A program made the translations under genes and the position numbers. Shown here piece after piece: positions 23,791-36,960 of a DNA stretch of 64,000 nt (its first letter is position 1; the number at the start of each line of letters is the position of its first letter). The DNA lies in NCBI GenBank assembly GCA_936440205.1, contig OW387133.1:66092374-66156373 (forward strand). Direction: 5' to 3'. The stretch is from Lepidonotus clava (taxonomy: Eukaryota > Annelida > Polychaeta > Phyllodocida > Polynoidae). The notes under the pieces were generated by a model. That model was not told the DNA's origin and ran no database searches. It saw only the letters and a program-made list of their open reading frames with translations.

Positions 23791-25065
23791 GAGGCGCTGG
23801 GGACTCTCATGGTAAATGATTGGTCTCATTGGCGACAAAAAGAAGTCTATGGTGAAGGCTCTTCATGCTGGCTTTTTGTTATGCGGGACAAGTGGGAGCT
23901 ACTTTACCCGAAAGTTAAATTGTATTTTTGACTCTTCTACCAAGAACTTATTTCTAATGCAAGTCTCATAATTGCATCATTATCACACTTTCTGCCAAAT
24001 GATTAAGAGCGCGGATACTTTCCATGATTTCCATTATAGATAGGGAATTCACCGATTGATAAGAAATGCATAGGCCCTGTACATGTAATGTTGTTTTCAC
24101 TTTAATAATACTTTTATAACTCTCAAACACTACTTCAGTACCATTAATTTTTTCTTAGTTCTTTATTTCGCTGGCCTGTCTCTTCCTAGTCGGTTTTCTG
24201 ACATGTCCAGAGAAAAACTATACATTAAAAAATGAATAATGATTTCAGTTATACCTAGAATATAGAAAAGGAGTCTTCAATGTTATATGATACAAGTCAT
24301 GAACAACATAGACTTGTACTGTAAAAAAGCATGTCGTTAATGGCCCAAAGAAACTAAAAAGAAACTAAATGTCCATAATCATGTAACTATATGTTTCATT
24401 TCTTGTACCACTTCAAATCCTGTAATATAATTTCATTTGCATGAATCTGTCTCAGCATATCTCATTTTCTTGAAAAGAAGAAAACAATAAACAAAAGCAT
24501 TTCTCGAACAATGAAACCTCCAATTGGTCTGGGTATTAGGAAGTAGGAACTTGTCGAGATGTCGTCCCACGCTGCAATCCGATTAAGTTGGTAGCAACAC
24601 TGCCACTGGTGAGCTGACTTAGTTTTGTTCCAGCCCATATACCACCTGAAATATGCCACAGACATTACATATACAGGTCCTTAACACTAAGCCTTAGCAC
24701 TGAGTTACCTATAGTGACTAATTAATCTTTTAATACCCATCGAATTGGTGCACTTACAGGTAAATAGGTTGTATGACGCAAACTACTTCGAGCATTTAGC
24801 TTCATTATATTCAATAGGCATTGAACAATTAGGAAATAATAGTCATTGTGACCGAATATAGTGTCTTAAAGCGTGTACAAACTCACTTAACGTCAAAAAA
24901 GTACACAAAGTTTATTGAAACAGCACTCTTGGTGTAATTGATAAACAATTATAATTTAAAAGAATACATAGGGCCTATATATAATATATGTTTTTATTGT
25001 CACCAGCAACTTAATTCACATCGATATACATGTATGTTCTTCTAGTCGCATTGATAATATATTGC

Positions 25066-25067
<2 letters not shown>
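23791..25067. other. AT-rich intergenic DNA
   Basis: Nothing recognisable apart from scattered TAGGCCTA-type words. Confidence 0.3.

Positions 25068-25113
<46 letters not shown>
25068..25113. repeat. AT dinucleotide microsatellite
   Basis: An uninterrupted (AT)n run of about 46 bases; uninterrupted runs are likely polymorphic. Confidence 0.92.
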
Positions 25114-25117
<4 letters not shown>

Positions 25118-27900
25118 ATGGCTAATGGAAATTCATATTTGAATCATTCTAATCTGTATCCTCATTTTACATAGTTAAATTTGACCAGAGAACAAAATGA
25201 AAACGCTGAACAATAAAAATGTACATGTATGCAGTAGACAGTGTACAGTCTGTCCGCTACCCAAATTATGTATCTCTTGAAGGGCTCCCCTTGATCTCCC
25301 TGTTCATACACCTTCCTACTTCAGGCCCACTGAAGCACGTATTACAAGAAGCTAGGCGCCCAACAGCCATTGCCTGTAAATGCTTATTGTGTTACATGTC
25401 CGAAATCTCACATGACAAACATGTATCCAGGTTGGGAGAGAATGCTCTTAGGGCAAGACGATTAGAACATATCGATGGACAGAGTCTGAGCGGTGTAAGC
25501 AGCCTACAGGCGGGCCAGCAGCCCGGGCCCGTGTCCACCACTCTGTACTAACCTTGTTACCTAAAGCGGCTGGGATCTTCTCACAGGACCTTAGCAATAT
25601 TTATCTGCTTTCGGGATGTAGCTACAACGGCTAGGCCGCATTTAGACACCGTTTGTGGGCGGCGGGACGAGCAAAGTCGGCGAAAAGTCAGGCTTGGGAC
25701 GATTTCTCTGTGAAATGCGATAGGTGGTTTATTGAGACGAGATCATAGACTTATAGAGCGGGACAAGCGCATTCTGGGGTTTGCTAAACACTAGCGTTAA
25801 TTGGATCTTTATTTAACTTTATTGGTAAATTGTCAATTTGGGGATGATTCTGTCTTACGTCCTATTCAGTGCTCTTGAGCGCTTTAAAAGAGCTCAGTAT
25901 TGCATAGGCTGTATATATAAAGTGAAAGCACGGTTATTTTTAAGAAGATACAGGCAGGAGTTAGATCCACTGGTTTTCCCAAATACCTTGTATACCAACA
26001 AGTCATAAACCAACACCTGTGCATGTCGATGCAGAGCTGTAAGGCTACTTATTCGCCAATTTGCTGCATTGGAATGCCGAGGTATCAAGGATCAAATCTA
26101 TTAGATCGGACTTTTGGAGCAGAGAAAGCTTATTTCTTGTATCCGACGCCGGATTTCCTCCCCTCAAATTGGGCCATTTTGGGATCTGCACTCGCAATGA
26201 CCGGGTTATATATAAAGTTTAAATCCCCGACGTTTACATTCAGAGGGGTTTATGGGCTGTGGAATCCGTTAGGCGGACGCCGATGTCTTACAGGTGCGCC
26301 GTTATTAGCTGTGATGAGGTTGCAAATCCCCTGTAATCATGAGATATAACTCTCCACTGGGGCTGATTAAGGCTGTGGTCAAAGATTGGGGGTGTAGATT
26401 TCAGCCGACGGGTGCCCATTGATCAGGATGACCTTTTATGAAAGCAACGCGGGGGGCATGCTGACAAATCACATCGGATATCCTTGTGCCCGGTGAGCAC
26501 ATGAAACTTAATCACAGGGTCACTCAGCACAAGGCTGACCCTCACTTCACCACCCTGGATTACTTCTTGGGCTCTGTCTTTGAAGTATTCCTCCATGTTC
26601 CTTGTTCCATATGCTGGCCAGTTGGCAGGGTTATAACCCATGCTTCAAGGTCATGGCGTCTTCTTAAAGCTACTTCCGGTTGAGTCAACTCAATGTCTGT
26701 AAACAACAAATGGGCATGGAGTTCTTAAATTACATCTTGGGATATTTAAAATTCTTAGCTAACCACATAGTGCCCGTCTTTTGTCTTGTTTTGTTACCTT
26801 AAAACTCAACATCGTATTTTCATAACATGAAATAGATGATAAAGATCCAGTCTAAACTGGTAATTGAGTCTATGACAAAAAATCTTGCCATGTAGACCTA
26901 ACCTATTTGACCGTAACATTATATATTGCAGCATACCATTTGGGGTTCGACCGATCACACAAAAAAAATGGTTTTGAAGTTCAGTTCTTCAAAATATAGT
27001 ATGTCAACTTAGGAAAAGTTCGTCTAAAGAAGTCTGACTGTCCATTGCAACTCGATCTTTATTGTAAGACAAATAAATAATGTGCTCTAATACTATGTTT
27101 TTAAGATGACTTATTGCACAAAAATCATCAGCGGTTCAAGAATATTAAATGATAATCATTTTCTAATTCAATTATAGTGTCTGAGTCAATTTCGTTCCAA
27201 ACGATTAAAAAACGATTCTGTATTTCTTTACTGAAATTAGTCCATACCAACGTGTATAGACTATATATTAAACAAACTATTTGGACGAAGTAATACAGTT
27301 ATATGTCTATCAATTCAAACAACCATAAACTGTTCTCTTGTATCAAGAATGGTCCAACCATAGGCAGGACTTATTGTAGATCAAATATATGTAAGCTATA
27401 GATTTAACTAGGCTTCATTGGTTAAGATTTGGTGGCTTAATATTTACTAATCCAATTTAAAGAAATCGTTCTAATATTCTTAAGACTGAAATGCTACACT
27501 GACTTTACAATGGCTTAGTACACTAACAGATACACTTTAGCCAGAACCGTGGTGGGTTAAGTACCAATTGATCGTCAAGGCCTTTAAACTTGTGATTCTA
27601 AGCGCTTAGTCTCACTATATCAGCTTTAACTGGCTAAATTGACTGGGATCATCCAGTGTCTACTAATCTAATTGTGTATTATAAATACCGGATAAGTCAA
27701 CTAACTTCCTAAAACGTCTTTAGCTTGCAGTTCATCTTAGTGCTTCTCGGGAGTTCCCAACGCGGGGCCTTTTGTGCTTAAGCTTCTTATAGCGGCATTC
27801 TAACGCAGACGTTACGAGATTACTCATATGCTTAGGACCTATGGCCGGCCGTACTGCAAACCTACAGAAGTGCTTCTCATGCCAAATGAAAACACTGTAC
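25114..27900. other. Mostly AT-rich intergenic DNA
   Basis: A GC-rich patch at 25.49-25.70 kb interrupts AT-rich DNA. No gene. Open frames are short and domain-free. Confidence 0.3.
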
Positions 27901-28880
27901 TTAATGGTATATCTCATTAAAAGTTATAGGAAGCAGGCCGGCTGCTTCGTTCTGGTAGCGGCGGGAGGTGTGTTATAAGGACATAAGTCTCCGCTCTGGA
28001 GGATCTTGGATCCCGCCCAACAGCCACTCCAGTGGGCCCACCTGTGGTCATTTTTAGCCGGGGTCGCCAATATTGGGCAGGCCAAGCATTAATAAAGCCA
28101 GGCAAGACTTTCATGTAGCCACCCCAGAGAGCGGATTAGCCTGCTCAATTACCTTTTCGTGGGCCTCTCGGCGGCACGGTTAGTTTGTAGGCAATCACCT
28201 GGAGAAGTCCTGGAGGAGGCAGCGACCAGAAAAGCCGGGCAGGTAGAAAACACGGCAGTGAGGCCCCCCTGGTCCGCTCCCCCACGTCCCCAGTTTCTTT
28301 AGAATTGCGACCTCCTCCTTGGAGGTAGCAAGCTCAGGCTTTTGTCTCGGCACAGTCGGTCAGCGCTCGTTATGTAACTGACTTTCAAATTTGGCTCGGC
28401 GACTCTATTTTCTTATGACGCCGTACAAAGAAGTTGGACATCAGCCAGGGGGGCAGTGTTTAAAACATATTGTTTGCATGGATGTAGTTTGTTACCTGGC
28501 CGCACAAGTAATTAGTCCGACGCTTTGTCACCTGCGGATTAGAACCTTGATGGAGCGGGGTCCTGCCAGGTCGGGGTGGTCGGGGCCGGGGCACGGCCAC
28601 AATGGCCGCCTTTTGACAGGCCCGGGCGGGACCCTGCATCCATTGGTGTCCAGTGAAAGCAGTCATTGCACCATTAGCCCTGTATACAGTTACTTATAAT
28701 CAGTACCCCTCCGGCCGCCGGGCAGCGTCATCACCCAGCCCTCGTCACTAATTGAATGCCTGCGGGGCCGGCCAAGTGGCCAGCGAGTTTGGCCTGACGG
28801 AGGGGCAAAGTCAGCAGGGCGCAGTCACCAACAAACATGCAAACTGCGAAATCAAACCACATGTTTTGTTTGCAGGTGAC
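27901..28880. other. GC-rich intergenic block
   Basis: GC-rich over nearly 1 kb. An imperfect hairpin with GCAAAC and GTTTGC arms lies at about 28,830-28,875. A GGATTA site is near 28,132. No coding evidence. Confidence 0.3.
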
Positions 28881-31800
28881 AAACTTTAGGCCGAGATAAA
28901 CATCACCTACTGCAAAAATAGTACTTGTATATATGTAGTTCTATGGACCTTTTTATAAGTTTACTCATAATTATGTTATCGCCTTCCATCAGATCATTAA
29001 ACAGTGATTCCTAATTAGATACCTATGTATTATTATGTAGGGCACAATATATTAAATAGATAAGTAGAAGCTCTTCCAATGTAACCGATGGTCTGTAATC
29101 TAGGAGGTATTAATGCCAATTTTTGTAAGAAATCCGATGAAGCGTTCAAAGAAAAGTATGAATATATGGACAGACAAGTCTCTGAAAAAGAGAAAAGGAC
29201 AGAAGTATTTTCACAGACGGGTAAGAGAAGAGAAGAGAAGAGACAGAAGAGAGCAGTGTCCCGAATTCAGATGCTATCCCTGTCTGTCACCGGACAAACC
29301 TCACCAGAAAACAAACCGTTGTACAAATACTCGCATGTTATAAAGTCATCGGAATACCATGCTTTGCGACATCAGCACCGGTGTTTTACCTCTTGGCGCT
29401 TTTTCAATTTCCCTCCATGAGCGCCTCTGCTAAGGCAGCTATTGTCCTCCAGGGCCATTTTTGTCAGTGTCTCGTCGCACTCTACTTATGGGCCTACCTG
29501 TATAAAAACACTTATAGATCCCATGTCTATATCCTATCTAAAGGACCTCACTTTGAGCCTTATAAGTGTATATATAAAATTTCTATTCTTATTTTTTTTT
29601 AAATGATAATTATGATTTCACTGTATATTGACTTTACATATGTGACCTGGCAGTTAAGTCAGGTAAACAAAGACTTGGCCTGTGTGCTCAATCCTCTAGG
29701 GTGGTGACGTGCTCAATTTCACGTGTTTGAATACCTGGGTTTGAAGCTCTCTTCCTCTAACCATGGTGCATGTCAAAGGTAAGATTTATCAAAAGCTTCA
29801 TTCAGCAGGTAGCATCGACGATATGTAAAGATCCAGTCTCTCCTAAACATCTAAAACGCTGGTTTGTCAGCAGAGGGAGCTATTTAAAGTCTTTAAATCC
29901 CCCTTTCTGTGGTGATCCATGATACTCACGAACAATATGCCCCCGTCTGGAACCATAAAGAAGTACATTCGTAAAAGCCATGTCTATTGGCATCCCCTAT
30001 CAGTGCACCTTTGAAAAGAGATCATGTACTTAAAAGATTAGTGTAACGCCTGAAAACCAGGATCTCTGTCATCTACAATGGCCATTTGGAGACGGGCAAG
30101 CAGGGTTATAAAGGCTGAAAGTCGATTCATCGGCCTTTAGAGTGGAGACCGAATGGCGATCATAAATGTTACCTGCCCGTGGTTGGCAGAGACGGATAGG
30201 GTTTCTTGACTCGGGACTCGGATGGTAGCAGGGTTCACCTGGCTAACCCCTCGGTCGCCCGGCACGGACAAGTTGTACCATATTCAGCACCGTCCAATGA
30301 GAGAAATAATATACCCGCACAAATATTGGTACAGTCTCCCATGGTAAATATATATGTTATGCATTGCGCCGGCTGAAAGAGACATTATAGAGGTTCCTGG
30401 GCAAGTTCTAAGCACTCCCTTTCTAAAATATCATTAGCAAACACATCCCTTGAGTGGGCCCTTGTATGCAGACATCTGGAGAGCACATTTTCGAGTGACA
30501 AAATAGGAAAATGGCAATGTCATTATCCACTACATTCTCCCCCTAGGAAGCAATATCGAGGTAGCTAAGGCACTCCATGTCTACTCTAGGGCAAGAAAAG
30601 GCACACACACTCAGAGTGCCAACGTGACTTTATTAAAGACGGTCTGGCCATTTGCAGACCACTGTTTTGTTTGATCTAAGGTGGTTTTGCACTATTGCTA
30701 GACGGCCTCAGACACTACAACCCTAGCCCCATATGCCGAATCCAGGTTAGACCTTTTCATTTTCCACCTTTATTTGTTTACCCATTCGGCGGCCAAGTTG
30801 GGTTACAAACTCCCAAAATGTTGACACTGACAATACAGTTTCCTCCACCGCCGTCCATCGCTCATGCACCAACGACGTTTCCCGTCCACCGGTTTATAAA
30901 TATAGCCCGCAGAAAATTGACTTTTGAATCATCCCCAACAGAACTTGACAGGGGAGGGCGACATAAACATACCTTCCTCCTGCAAACCCCCCTCTGAGGA
31001 TACTTCAGAGAAGGAGACTGCTGTTCCTCTCAGCCATTGCCTTAGTCTCGGTCGGTAAACATAACTTGGTAGGGTCTATAGTCAGATAGCAGGGCTGCGG
31101 GGCCTTCCCCCATTGGAGGCACCTAACAACAAGAGGAGGCATTTTGGAGGAAGGGGAGCGCAACCCTTCCGTGGGGCTCCATACTAGCGGCGAATACTAA
31201 TCGACGTTAGGCTTTTGTCATCTAAAGGGAAATTCTTATTTCATGCTGATTTTTATCTGTTTTTATGATTGCAGGTATAGATACTTGATTATTAGGTAAC
31301 ATTGCATGTGTTCTTTCCCGAAAGATGTTCGTCGACCAACGCATTTAAAGCTTTATTTTCAAAGATTGGCACCAAGGACCCTCGCCTGGACAACGTGGGA
31401 GAAATAGGGGGCACATCCACCCCCAGGCCACCAGGGCGCGTGATCAGAATACATAAGTTTTGGTGTTTGTTTTTACCATAGAAATCTTCAGGTGTCTTTC
31501 ACCTGGCGTCGACTGGAAGTGTACATTCGGGGCCACACAGTCAATGCAGTTATTCACACCTAGCCCTATATTTTTTCATGTCGACACGACTTAGTCCTGT
31601 TCTATATAGAGCGTCTCTACTGTGTGTGTATAACAATCATGACAGAGAGCTTCGGCGGTGATATAAGAAGAATGCATTCCAGCATGATGTTAGCTCTTTG
31701 ATAAAAAACACAGATGGGCACTGGTAAAATATGGTGCCATGCTCTGTATTATAATGTCAACATGTTTATATTCAGATTCTGCTGGCGGTAAACTCTGGTG

Positions 31801-32250
31801 CATTAAGGCCAAAGTAGAGAAGTAACACCATGGACGTGCAGAAATCTCACCTTTGACTTCCTACTCGATAGTGTCTATATTCCAATACATCGGCCATAGT
31901 CTGGCTCAGAAAGGGTCTATCTAAAAAGGGAAAGAAGCCCAGACTGTTATGGAAGAGCATAGACGAATATTTCTCTTTTTGAGCATGTGCTCTCTAAAAA
32001 ACATCCAGAAAGTAAAGAGACTTACACTTAAAATGCATCGGCACCATTTATGTATTTCCACTTTAAAAGAGCTTGAATAAAAAAAGGAAGCATTTCAAAA
32101 ACATTTAGAGTAAAATCAGCAAGAAGACATTTAATTTGTAAATTGTAATATATGGTTCTCCTATGTTACTAAGTTTCTCCAAATAGGGAAAGTGCACTCG
32201 TATCATAAAAATGAATCTGAATTCTCGAGGTTGGCGAGAAACAAAGAGAA
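28881..32250. other. AT-rich to mixed intergenic DNA
   Basis: No gene recognised. A purine-rich AGAGA-type tract lies at about 29,220-29,250. Half of an RE1-like element (TTCAGCACC) near 30,274 lacks the right half. Confidence 0.3.
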
Positions 32251-35200
32251 TAAAGGCGACTATGATCCGCGTGCTGCCTCTTTAACCCTGCAATCTGGAC
32301 GGCCGGCTCCAGCAGCAGGTCACACATAACAGATTGAATCCAAATCGACCTAACTGGCAGCGTGTCCACGTTTGACCTTGTGCCCAGTGGAGTGTGAGCG
32401 GGTCTTTGTGGGGGGCGGCTCATCACATATGGCCCGTCCCTGCTGCCCGCCCCACTCACGAGTCTCCTCTCAGCCCACATCGCGTGCAGCGACACCATTT
32501 AAACTCCAATTGCAGTCCCTCCCCCCTGTCGTTTTGTCTAATGAATTACCTCCGGCCCTCCTGCCAACTTGACTGGTCGACCAATTACCGAATTGCTTGC
32601 AAATAATGTCCCTGCCAAATTGTCCGCGAAATATCCTTATGATGTGCACTTCCCAGTCCTAGGACTGAACATTATTGAAATTAAAGTCCCGTGCCTTTTT
32701 GTCCGACTGTCTACTTGATTAGCGTATCGACACGGAGACGGCCGCACGGCAATCTGTTAGTTTCCTGGAGGTGGTAATCATCGACTGAGATTAGAGCCCA
32801 CCACACAGATAATAACTGCCCCTTTCTTTCAGTAAAATGACCCAGAATAGTACACATCCTACGCCTCTCCAATAAGAGTCGATACTTTCAGTTTTCATTT
32901 CATACACAAGGCTTCTACCATTGCGTAAACGTTTGGTAGTGTTTAGTAGCAGACCGCCTACCATATGGTCTACTTGCGCCTACTACTTACGTCATAGATA
33001 ATTGGGTCATGGTCGCCTGCTATTCAACATAAGTTTAGTGTAAAGCCCTGTGATTAATGCTTTTATCGATCTCATATTGAACTTCCTATTTCATTACAAA
33101 GTACATAATTACATAATTGGGAGTATGTTATGATTATTTAAGTGCAAAACATTCAAAGATAACCAACAATGATTTAGAGAATGCAGGTGAGATTACTTGG
33201 GCTCGCAATCAATCTCGCATCACAACAAAGCTTAATATACCCATACCATTAGCAGATTAGATGCCTATACACTGTAATAACATTGAACCAGACTGTACAT
33301 TAAAGCAGACTGTATTGTCTGTAGTGTCATGTCTTGTCCTGCACTCTCGGTCTCACCCCAGTCTATTCATGATATAAAATCTATATTAACAAGGGCACCC
33401 ATATGCATTACAAAGATGTGCCTGGGCGAAGGAATGATTCACTGCTTAGTGATAATTACACAACTATCAGAGTAAATTAACGATAATTGTAACAAACTTT
33501 AGAATTCTTAAGAAATACATATGAAACCTCTGATACTGTGGATATTAGAAAAACAAGGTTTGATTTACAATAATGAGAACTTTCTTTCCAAAAAGAAACA
33601 TGTTTGAACTGACCGAGATTGAAATAGGTTGACTCCCATGAGCAAAGAACCACTACAAACCCCCAGGAAAGACAAAGGGATGCGCATATCACCACTTTTG
33701 CGCTCGACTGGTTTCAGCTTTTTGAAGTGTACCGACTATGTAGATGACTATGTGCATGCCCCATTCAGAGACTGACAGGTGCTGACAACGGACCGGGGCC
33801 TCTCCACGGCCATATGGCCTGCAAAAGGTGTCAGTCAAGGTGTCACATTGTGGACTGGAGGTGAGTGTGTGGAGAGAAGGGGACCCCTGACTGCGGCTGC
33901 ATTCAGTCACAGGCTCTACCGCTTGCAGTATTGATTCAGTATCAAATGGGCTGTTGGCATAATTAATATGGTGATTGGTGTGGGCGCTGAGCGTGTGAGA
34001 AAGACCAGTGTTGGTGGACAGTATTTATGAATAAATCAGGCAATAGTTTACCTCAATTAGAATTGCAAAAGAAGGTGGCTTTTATAGTCTCAAACTAGTG
34101 CTTAAATTGAGCAGCTACGATAAAAAATATCCTTAAGTGATATTTTCTACCGTAGATTCCGTCCCTTTTTGCGATTGTTTGGGAAATTTTATGGTGAGAA
34201 GTCTTGGAATCTTTTCATACTAAGAATTATTTGTTATGATTGGCCAATTTATACTATAAAGACCATTGAAATCAATCATACATTGATTCTATCAATAGAA
34301 ATAAACATTTCTGTGAAAAGACTAAAACATCGTCCTTTCAGACGTGTGTGTCTTTCTGTATAGCTCGGTCTTAATGGCAATTAACACAGACATGGCTGAT
34401 GACACCACCACTCTAGTTCCCAACACGTCTGTCTGTTCATTAGTCAGTCTGATTGCTGCCGTTCCCGTTCGGAGGGTTCCACCTTTTACATGTGGTGTTT
34501 CACCTTCAGACAGAGATCCACCAGATCAAAGACCCCTGTACAGTCTGCACTGTCACCGGGCCCCACTCCCCCACACCTACGTACACGTCGTGGGTAAACA
34601 AACGCTGTTGACATCTCCCTCCATGGCCACAGATAGCAGCAGAGTCTATGATAATAAAGTTTACCTCTTATCTCATACCTTGGCATATGTTACGTCAGAA
34701 TAGATTAGTTAGACGTCCAGGTGAATCCATGTGACCATTGGAATGCAGCGAAACTTTTAGATCCCATTGCTGTGCAGTGGTGCAGTGGTATATCCAATGA
34801 TATAGTGGAGTGTTGGGTAACTTCAGCTTTAAATGAGAGAGTACTCTCACCGTCCTTAGTATATACAGGGGGAGGCCTTTGGGAATATAGGTCTTAATAC
34901 TAACATCAAATACATGGCTGTGGGATCGTCTTTATAATGTAGATTAACCATTTGGGCCTGGTATAAGCTGCTCTAGTACAGATCAGCCGGTCCTCTAAGT
35001 CTGGGTCGCGGCGCATATGTACATGACCTTATGGGATTTAGAAATGAACGGGAATTGATAAAACTAACAAGTTTACACTAACCTGGTGAGTGGTAGTGAT
35101 GTGACTGAGACTAAGCTCGGATCTTTGCGACTTAACCCAAGGAGATCAGTGGCGGGAATATGAAACATGCCACTCAGGGTCGTGTGCTATGAGTCTATAA

Positions 35201-36290
35201 AGCCCTTAGTCAAATCCTTTTATTGACTCACGACAGAGAAACCCACTAAAGCCAACTTAGCAATCCCTGTCTAAAGCTACTCATTGAAAACGGGTGTAAA
35301 CATATGTCATAATTTTGACTGCTACATTTATCTGGCGGCATTAGCCTAAACCTGTGGATAAACACACAAACATTAAGATCGAATTAGCCGCGGATTATTG
35401 GAGCTTTTGGAGCGACAGGTCGTCGACGGATGATTAGGGACTTAGCTGGGCCTAAATCAGGCCCCGATAACGTGTGCCACTGGTGTAACGCCATTCAAGT
35501 TAGCCGCCTAAACTAACGGTTTAACTCGGTCGCTGCCTGTGCTGCTTGTATTGGATCGGGGCGAAGCCAGCCGCGCACAAACACTGTGTCATTGATTTAA
35601 ATACCATGATTATATTTGCTTAGTAGGCACACAAACCCGGGGGTCGGGGGGTCAGGGGAGCAGGGCCTTTTCAAGGTGTCCCAACTGACAACTGGCAGCG
35701 GAGGCATCTTGTTTCTCCATGGTAATGTCAACGCAGCAGCAGGGCTGTGGTATTGAGACAGCGCCCACCTCCGAACAATTCCCCCAGTGGCCTCGCCTCG
35801 CCTCGCCCGGCCCCACCACCCCCACACATTCAGAGGCTAATCGAGAATAAGGCCCAGGACTCCCCCACCCCTTCCCCGAGTGAAAACAGCCATCAGAAGC
35901 TGCCATTCAAATGCTGATGGCTCGGTTTGACGAACACACTGGCCGTCTGACGACAGCTTTGTGTGCTCTAGGATGCAACTCTTTGTGGTCCAGGCCGCCC
36001 TATCTCCTGGCCACTATGTCCCATTTGAAAACCTCTCCCATGCGCCCTGAAAGCAGTCCCAGTGAAATTTTAATGATGTTGCCACCTGCTCCTAGCCTTC
36101 AGTTCAGTTAGGGACGTCTACAACAGTCAGATGTGTACATATCGAAGTGTGTGGACGTGCATGTTGGAATTTCAATGCATACGTTTTATAAGTAAAAAAA
36201 AGACACATTGAGATTTTTGTGGTTTGTGATCATAAGAAAAACTTGTTTTTATCAGAGGAAAACGGCGTTATGCCATGTGTGTCCCTGTGG
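32251..36290. other. Intergenic mosaic of GC-rich and AT-rich blocks
   Basis: GC-rich at 32.25-32.60, 33.70-33.92, 34.38-34.64 and 35.40-36.11 kb, AT-rich between. A GCCTC pentamer is repeated about three times near 35,793-35,808. No coding evidence. Confidence 0.3.
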
Positions 36291-36960
36291 GGGTGTATGA
36301 AGACGGCGATGGTCTCCTCAGCCCATAAATCATGTGGTAGTTTGGGGTATGGGGGGAGGGTGGGTAGTGGCGGTAGGGCCCCCTGTCAGGCGCGACAACC
36401 GGTCGCCGCTCCTCCCCACCACTCACCCATTGTTACCCCCTATTTGCTCCGTGCCCTATCCGATTATGCCCGGCGATAAATTTCGCCACGTTAGCATTAT
36501 AAAACGGCAATTCATCTTCATTAGCGCCGCTTCCGGTGGGGCGGGCGTCAGGGCGCCGCCTGGTGGCGGGGCGGCGGGCGGGGCGGTAGCGCCCCCTATT
36601 GACGGGCATGTTGACCCGGCCCTGTCACCGGCCCCGCTAATCAACCAGCCCGATTTATCGGCCCGCCGCGAGCCGGGGCCTGCCGGCTGGCCGCCCGCTG
36701 ATAAGACCAGCCCCGAGAGACGCTTCAAAACACAATCTGGCCACCATTGTCAATCAAGGCACAACTTTTCAAAACTTATCTCTCACCAAACCGCCCGCCC
36801 ACCCGCCCGCCCATCCTCCTACCCTCCCTCACCATTCGGCCCAGCTCGGTTCCCACCCGCGGGGTATGAGCGATGACTCCGCCGGCGGTACGGGCCTATG
36901 CGCTGGAATTTCATTAAGCGGCTGCCGACGATGCAGTTGAATGAATTTCCATGCTGTTTT
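36291..36960. other. CpG-dense intergenic block
   Basis: One of the most CpG-dense blocks of the window (36.52-36.87 kb), with guanine-run tracts near 36,535-36,592 and CCGCC repeats near 36,790-36,815. It ends in a 12-base T run at 36,957-36,968. Long stop-free frames here are a consequence of GC richness. It may be a CpG island promoter or regulatory island. Confidence 0.35.

Noticed and set aside
30270-30295. RE1/NRSF-like TTCAGCACC
   Set aside because: The right half-site (GGACAG-type) is absent.
36334-36876. 180-codon open frame on the + strand
   Set aside because: Low-complexity translation of a CpG-dense block with no domain.
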